Shown here: positions 50,099 through 54,457 of the stretch, in pieces | Position numbering within the stretch: position 1 is the first letter of the stretch | Layout: the number at the start of each line of letters is the position of its first letter | From: Paracoccaceae bacterium | Lineage (GTDB): Bacteria; Pseudomonadota; Alphaproteobacteria; Rhodobacterales; Rhodobacteraceae | Length of the DNA: 54,457 nucleotides | NCBI GenBank assembly: GCA_019634215.1 | Contig: JAHQVS010000031.1 | Span: 1-54,457 of the forward strand | Direction: 5' to 3' | Program-made: the position numbers and the translations under genes | Notes under the pieces: model-generated | Seen by the model: the letters and a program-made list of their open reading frames with translations, nothing else | What the model was told of the DNA's origin: nothing | The model's database searches: none

Positions 50099-50932
50099 AT
50101 GCACTCATTTTGGAAACGATTTGCGCGCAATCGCCAGGCGCTGTTTGGTTTGGCGATCCTCGGCTGCATTCTCATTATGGCTGCGACAGCGCATCTCTTT
50201 TTCCCAACCGACCCTTTCAGCCTCGCCGGTCAATCAATGTCGCCGCCTGGTCAAAACGGTTTCCTCTTGGGCAGCGACAGCTTGGGTCGCGACGTCGCGG
50301 CCGGGATCGCCCATGGCGCGAAGACATCGCTTCTGATCGGCTTGGTGGCGACCCTTGTCGCGGTGCTGATCGGCGTGATTATGGGCGCGCTCGCTGGATA
50401 CTATGGCGGTATCGTCGATGACTTGCTGATGCGGACGACGGAGATGTTTCAAACCATCCCCTCATTTGTGTTCGCCATCCTCTTAGTGGCGATCATGAAG
50501 CCTTCGATTGAGAGTATCGTCATCGCCATCGCAGTCGTATCATGGCCCGCAGTGGCCCGACTGGTGCGTGGTGAATTTCTCTCGTTGCGGAACCGCGAGT
50601 TCGTCCAAGCTTGCCACACGATCGGCATGAGTGACGTGCGGATTATGCTGGGTGAAATTCTGCCAAATTGTTTGTCACCAATCATTGTGATCGGGTCTTT
50701 GATGGTTGCGACGGCGATTCTGATTGAATCCGGCCTCGCCTTTCTCGGTCTTGGAGATCCGAACATCATGAGTTGGGGCTTCCAGGTCGGTGCAGGGAGG
50801 ACCTTGCTCCGCTCGGCTTGGTGGGTCTGCACATTCCCCGGTATTGCTATTCTTCTGACAGTACTCGCGATCAATCTCGTCGGCGAAGGCTTGAACGACG
50901 CGCTGAACCCACGGCTGCGGGAGCGTTCATGA
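50099..50932 (+). CDS. dipeptide-type ABC transporter permease (DppC-like)
   Basis: 277 residues with FARNRQALFGLAILG near the start, LGSDSLGRDVAAGIAHGAKTSL and the EAA loop REFVQACHTIGMSDVRIML; about six helices. ATG 50099 is preferred to a GTG six codons upstream because the conserved protein begins MHSFWKRFARN. The stop overlaps the ATPase start in ATGA. Confidence 0.92.
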   Translation: MHSFWKRFARNRQALFGLAILGCILIMAATAHLFFPTDPFSLAGQSMSPPGQNGFLLGSDSLGRDVAAGIAHGAKTSLLIGLVATLVAVLIGVIMGALAGYYGGIVDDLLMRTTEMFQTIPSFVFAILLVAIMKPSIESIVIAIAVVSWPAVARLVRGEFLSLRNREFVQACHTIGMSDVRIMLGEILPNCLSPIIVIGSLMVATAILIESGLAFLGLGDPNIMSWGFQVGAGRTLLRSAWWVCTFPGIAILLTVLAINLVGEGLNDALNPRLRERS

Positions 50933-52569
50933 CACGACTGTTAGATATTCGCGGCCTGCATGTGTCCCTGCCGGAGGGGGCGCAACGCCCTTACGCCGTC
51001 GAGAACGCGGACTTTCATCTCGACCAGAACGAGATTCTTTGCGTCGTGGGGGAGAGCGGCTCTGGGAAGTCGCTAACCGCGCGGGCGGTCATGGGCTTGT
51101 TGCCGCGGCCGCATGTACGCGTTGCGAACGGGCAAATTGTATTTCACAGCGAAGACCTTGCCACGGCGAGCGAGCCGCGCATGCGCGAGATTCGCGGCTC
51201 AGAGATCTCGATGATCTTCCAGGAGCCCATGACGGCGCTGAACCCGGTGATGACCATCGGCGTTCAAATCGACGAGGTATTTCGTTTTCACGAAAAGATG
51301 TCGTCTAAGGAGCGCCGGGAACGGGCGCTTTCGCTCCTGAGCGACGTTCGCCTGCCTGACCCTGAGCAGGCGCTCAAGGCCTACCCACATGAGCTCTCAG
51401 GCGGTCAACGCCAGCGGGCGATGATCGCCATGGCGCTGGCGCTCGATCCCAAGATTCTGATCGCCGATGAGCCAACAACGGCCCTCGACGTGACGACGCA
51501 GGCGCAGGTGTTGAAGCTCATCAAGGAGATGCAAGAGGCGCATGGCACGGGCGTGCTTTTCATCACTCATGACTTTGGCGTCGTCGCCGACATCGCCGAT
51601 CGCGTCGCAGTCATGCAAAATGGGCTGGTGGTGGAGTCAGGAACCACGGACGAGGTGCTGCGTCAACCCACACATCCCTATACGCAGTCGTTAATCGCGG
51701 CTGTGCCTAGCCTTGCCCCTCGCCCACCGAGAACACGATCCTCTGAGGTTGTCTTGGAGGTGAAGCATCTTGAAAAGACTTATCGGAGCGGTGGCGGGTA
51801 CTTCGGTGGAAAGGAACGGGTGGTTCACGCCGCCCGCGATGTGACTTTTGATCTCGCGCGCGGCGAGACGCTGGGTATCGTCGGTGAAAGCGGTTCGGGC
51901 AAGTCCACCGTCGCGCGTTGTATCGTCCGGTTGAACGACGCCGAGGCCGGAGAGATCCTACTGGACGGGGTCGACCTTCGTCCACTCGGCCGGGCGGCGA
52001 TGCGGCCCCACCGGCCAAAAATTCAGATGGTTTTCCAGGACCCGTTCGCGTCGCTCAACCCGCGCGCTCGGGTCGGCCGGATTATTGCTCAAGGGCCGAT
52101 CCTCGCAGGGGCAAATGCGGTCACGGCGAAAAAGCGCGCCTTAGAGTTACTGGAGACAGTTGGGCTCGACGCCGGCGCTTACGACCGCTTTCCACATGAG
52201 TTTTCCGGCGGACAACGCCAGCGTATCGGTGTCGCAAGGGCGCTTGCACTGGATCCAGAGGTGCTGGTCGCCGACGAGCCCGTTTCCGCACTCGATGTAT
52301 CGATCCAAGCGCAGATCTTGCAACTGCTTGACGAGATCCGCGACCAAATGAACCTATCCATGGTTTTTATTACGCATGATCTCAGAGTCGCTGCCCAGGT
52401 TTGCGACCGAATTGCTGTGATGAGGCGCGGAGAAGTTGTCGAGATCGGACCAACCGGGATGCTGTTCGAAGCGCCCCGGCACGAGTATACGCGCGAATTA
52501 TTGTCGGCGGTGCCTGGGCGAGACTGGTTTGCAGCGCCGGTTGAAAAGTTGGCGGCGGTCAGCAGCTAG
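50929..52569 (+). CDS. fused double ABC ATPase (DppD-DppF-like)
   Basis: 546 residues with two complete nucleotide-binding domains. The first (~1-265): Walker A GESGSGKSL, Q-loop IFQEPMTALNP, LSGGQRQRA, Walker B LIADEPTTALD. The second (~280-540): GESGSGKST, VFQDPFASLNPRA, FSGGQRQRI, LVADEPVSALD. Each has the oligopeptide-type C-tail (HPYTQSL, HEYTRELL). The frame is open upstream to 50773, but ATG 50929 overlaps the DppC-like stop and starts the conserved domain. Fusion replaces separate DppD and DppF subunits. Confidence 0.93.
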   Translation: MTRLLDIRGLHVSLPEGAQRPYAVENADFHLDQNEILCVVGESGSGKSLTARAVMGLLPRPHVRVANGQIVFHSEDLATASEPRMREIRGSEISMIFQEPMTALNPVMTIGVQIDEVFRFHEKMSSKERRERALSLLSDVRLPDPEQALKAYPHELSGGQRQRAMIAMALALDPKILIADEPTTALDVTTQAQVLKLIKEMQEAHGTGVLFITHDFGVVADIADRVAVMQNGLVVESGTTDEVLRQPTHPYTQSLIAAVPSLAPRPPRTRSSEVVLEVKHLEKTYRSGGGYFGGKERVVHAARDVTFDLARGETLGIVGESGSGKSTVARCIVRLNDAEAGEILLDGVDLRPLGRAAMRPHRPKIQMVFQDPFASLNPRARVGRIIAQGPILAGANAVTAKKRALELLETVGLDAGAYDRFPHEFSGGQRQRIGVARALALDPEVLVADEPVSALDVSIQAQILQLLDEIRDQMNLSMVFITHDLRVAAQVCDRIAVMRRGEVVEIGPTGMLFEAPRHEYTRELLSAVPGRDWFAAPVEKLAAVSS

Positions 52570-52632
52570 CGTCCTGGGCTGAAGGGGGATTGTGGAAAGT
52601 GGGGATGGGCGCCACCGCAGTGTTGTTCGTAG

Positions 52633-53574
52633 TCACCTACGCCGAGCGTAGTCCTTCTTGAGCATACAGTGAATCCCCTTCGTCCCGTTGACAGTCTGCG
52701 TGACGCGCAAATCGGCGGCGAGAGAGCAGAGAATGTAAGCCTCCTCTGGCGAGAGTCCCGCCGTTTCGCCAAGCAGCGCGATCATGTCCCGAAGCGCGTG
52801 GACCACACCTCGATCGAGATCAGGATCGAGTCCGATCGTGACGAGATGCTCAGGCGTCTCGGCTCGTGGCGAAGTGAGCTTGATGTTCTTTCGTGCGATC
52901 AGCTCGAAATCTCCACTGAGCGCCGTCTCGATCGCCGTTACGTTTACTTCTCCATCCCCCTGGGCGCCATGCCCGTCGCCGCAGGAGAAAAGAGCGCCCT
53001 CGACAAAAACGGGCAGGTAAAGCGTAGTTCCAGCAACCAGTTCCTTAAGGTCGAGATTGCCTCCGAAGGCGCGGGGCACGAGTGAGGTTACACGCCCCCA
53101 AATCGGTGGCGGTGCAACACCCATCACGCCGAAGAACGGCGCCAGTGGTAGTTCGAGCCCCCAAGGAAGTCGCGCGAGATTGTTCTTAAGATCGAGAGGG
53201 ATGTTGGTGCGATGCGGATTGGGAAAGTCGTCCGGCAGCGTGCCGACCAGCGGGCGGATGAAGTTATAGCCCCAATCCTGCCGGAGCCGTACATCATGGA
53301 TCCTCACCTCCAAGACGTCGCCAGGCTCAGCCCCTTCGACCCACACAGGGCCTGTGAGGATATGACCGGGAACCAGGCGCTCCGAGCGCGCATGAACGTC
53401 GTGGAGCTCCGGGGGAACGTGAAAGCCGTCGGGGGGCAACACCTCTGGCCCGCCTGAGATCGTCTCGATCGTAACAACGTCGCCGCTGGCGACTGTCAGA
53501 GCAGGCGAGAGCGCCGCATCTAAATATCCCCAGTGGCAGGTTTCCACCGATGCTGACAGTTGATGATGCGCCAT
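52633..53574 (-). CDS. acetamidase/formamidase family hydrolase
   Basis: 313 residues of the FmdA/AmdA fold: GPVWVEGAEPGDVLEVRI, the metal-site region FFGVMGVAPP, CGDGHGAQGDGEVN and a C-terminal LCSLAADLRVTQTVNGTKGIHCML. It hydrolyses short amides such as formamide or acetamide to ammonia and the acid. The frame opens to 53796, but ATG 53574 with GAGGGG upstream starts the conserved region. It converges on the importer operon (64-bp gap) and diverges from the solute-binding gene at the right edge; the two may supply amide nitrogen. Confidence 0.85.
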   Translation of the reverse strand: MAHHQLSASVETCHWGYLDAALSPALTVASGDVVTIETISGGPEVLPPDGFHVPPELHDVHARSERLVPGHILTGPVWVEGAEPGDVLEVRIHDVRLRQDWGYNFIRPLVGTLPDDFPNPHRTNIPLDLKNNLARLPWGLELPLAPFFGVMGVAPPPIWGRVTSLVPRAFGGNLDLKELVAGTTLYLPVFVEGALFSCGDGHGAQGDGEVNVTAIETALSGDFELIARKNIKLTSPRAETPEHLVTIGLDPDLDRGVVHALRDMIALLGETAGLSPEEAYILCSLAADLRVTQTVNGTKGIHCMLKKDYARRR

Positions 53575-54029
53575 GCTGGTCGCCCCTCTGATCGTGTCGC
53601 CTCCCAGTCGTCGCGCACGAACATCATGCCGAAGCCTGTGGGGCGCGCCAAAACTCGGCGGACAACCAAGTCTCCTCGAATTTAGGAGAAAAACAATCAG
53701 CGACTTTGAAGAGCGCCAATCTGCAGCTTGGAACCGGGGTAAGTTTATCGGACCACCCCGCCTTGGAGAACCGAAACACGTCCGGGCGTTTTGCACCCTA
53801 TTTCAAACCTTCATTCGGACAAGGGGCCTCACCCTCTTCTATCTCGCTTGTAGGGCGCAGTTTTCGTAAGTCTACGCAGTCACTTGAGTAGATCTTCTTA
53901 GAATACCGGCGCCGATGATTGGGGGCAGGCTTTGTCGGCTTGCCCGCCTGCGCAAATTGAATACAACTGATGCTAAGACATGCCTTGAAGCGCACGCTGC
54001 ACAAGATTTACGCAAGGAGACGTCCTATC
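53575..54029. other. intergenic region between formamidase and solute-binding genes
   Basis: About 455 bases without a supported gene. It contains a hairpin at 53923-53945 (GGGCAGGC with a near complement) without a T-run, and presumably the divergent promoters of both genes. Confidence 0.45.
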
Positions 54030-54457
54030 ATGCGCCATTATCTGCTCGACGGCATTCACCGCTCTGTTCTTGCCTCCGCGCTAATCGTGTTTGCGCAACC
54101 GGCCTACTCGGCGGATGAATTGAATGCCCTTGTTTGGTGCGATCACGCTGATCCCGCTCTGCTTGAACCGTTTGAGAGCGCGAACGACGTTAGGGTGAAT
54201 GTTAAAGAATTCGAAGGCACAGGCGCGGGCCTGGCAATCGTCGAACAATCTCAGCCCGGCGACTGGGACGTTATGGTGATCGACTCGGTCGACGTCGCAC
54301 GTGTCGCTTCCCGGGGTCTCTTCGCTCCTTTGCCAGAGGAAGGGCTGCCGTTCGCCGATCTGTTCCCAGAGGTCGTTCTCGACGACTACACCAAGCTCGA
54401 TGGAACTCGCTACGCCATCACTGAAAAATTTGGCTACAACTCAATTAGTTACAACAG
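54030..54457 (+). CDS. extracellular solute-binding protein (PotD-like), 3' end beyond the window
   Basis: The first 142 residues of a binding protein: signal peptide (cleavage near YSA), then ELNALVWCDHADPALLEPFE and GDWDVMVIDSVDVARVASRG, as in polyamine- or iron-type family 1/PotD solute-binding proteins. AAGGAGA lies nine bases before the ATG. The gene runs off the right end of the window. It is a second, different importer start next to the formamidase. Confidence 0.75.
   Translation, partial: MRHYLLDGIHRSVLASALIVFAQPAYSADELNALVWCDHADPALLEPFESANDVRVNVKEFEGTGAGLAIVEQSQPGDWDVMVIDSVDVARVASRGLFAPLPEEGLPFADLFPEVVLDDYTKLDGTRYAITEKFGYNSISYN

Overview
The window looks like chromosomal DNA of an alphaproteobacterium, probably a free-living marine member of the Rhodospirillales/Kiloniellales type. 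This rests on gene content and order: an ftsK-lolA-xth block, a ubiH-type hydroxylase followed by Trm112/LON/YbbN/prolyl-deacylase genes, an RTX metalloprotease, an NDUFS6-type zinc-finger gene, and a trimer-type porin with a short Ala-rich signal peptide. Base composition is moderately GC-rich with AT-rich spacers at a few junctions. No rRNA, CRISPR array, integrase or transposase was seen, and species-level assignment is not possible from reading alone.

Layout. 1-4.8 kb: porin with a clear terminator, PLP-homeostasis protein YggS, GTP cyclohydrolase II with a decayed RibB-like half, an orphan OmpR-type regulator and exonuclease III. 4.8-12.4 kb: leftward block of a glutamine-synthetase-like ligase, LolA, FtsK, a DapC-type aminotransferase and an amidase. 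12.4-16.9 kb: rightward ubiquinone hydroxylase and a 1011-residue secreted metalloprotease with four PPC-like domains and RTX repeats. 17.0-19.5 kb: leftward Trm112, LON-domain, YbbN and ProXp-type deacylase genes. 19.6-27.9 kb: an 8-kb accessory cassette bracketed by tRNA-Gly(GCC) and tRNA-Arg(CCG). It holds a DMSP-lyase-family cupin, a LysR regulator, a PuuB-like FAD oxidoreductase and a complete polyamine-type ABC importer.

28.1-35.0 kb: an envelope glycosyltransferase pair (GT2, GT39), a permease-less ABC ATPase, small proteins and DNA polymerase I. 35.0-41.5 kb: a long AT-rich spacer, a large SdrD-B repeat protein, a secreted phytase/esterase-like protein behind a perfect inverted repeat, and a membrane acyltransferase. 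41.7-44.5 kb: a Tat-exported cyclase-family hydrolase, an AhpD-like protein and ComM/YifB. 44.7-47.3 kb: translationally coupled LysR and GNAT genes, a SnoaL-like secreted protein and a cupin pseudogene with several small lesions. 47.4-54.5 kb: a complete dipeptide-type ABC importer with a fused double ATPase, a formamidase/acetamidase facing it, and the start of another solute-binding protein cut by the window end.

The strongest lead for an undescribed system is the tRNA-bracketed cassette. A cupin carrying the whole DMSP-lyase metal and tyrosine motif sits with a polyamine/quaternary-amine type importer, an amine-oxidising flavoenzyme and a regulator that has a candidate dyad operator. It could import and cleave DMSP or a related zwitterion. 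The function is inferred from family membership and gene neighbourhood, not demonstrated.
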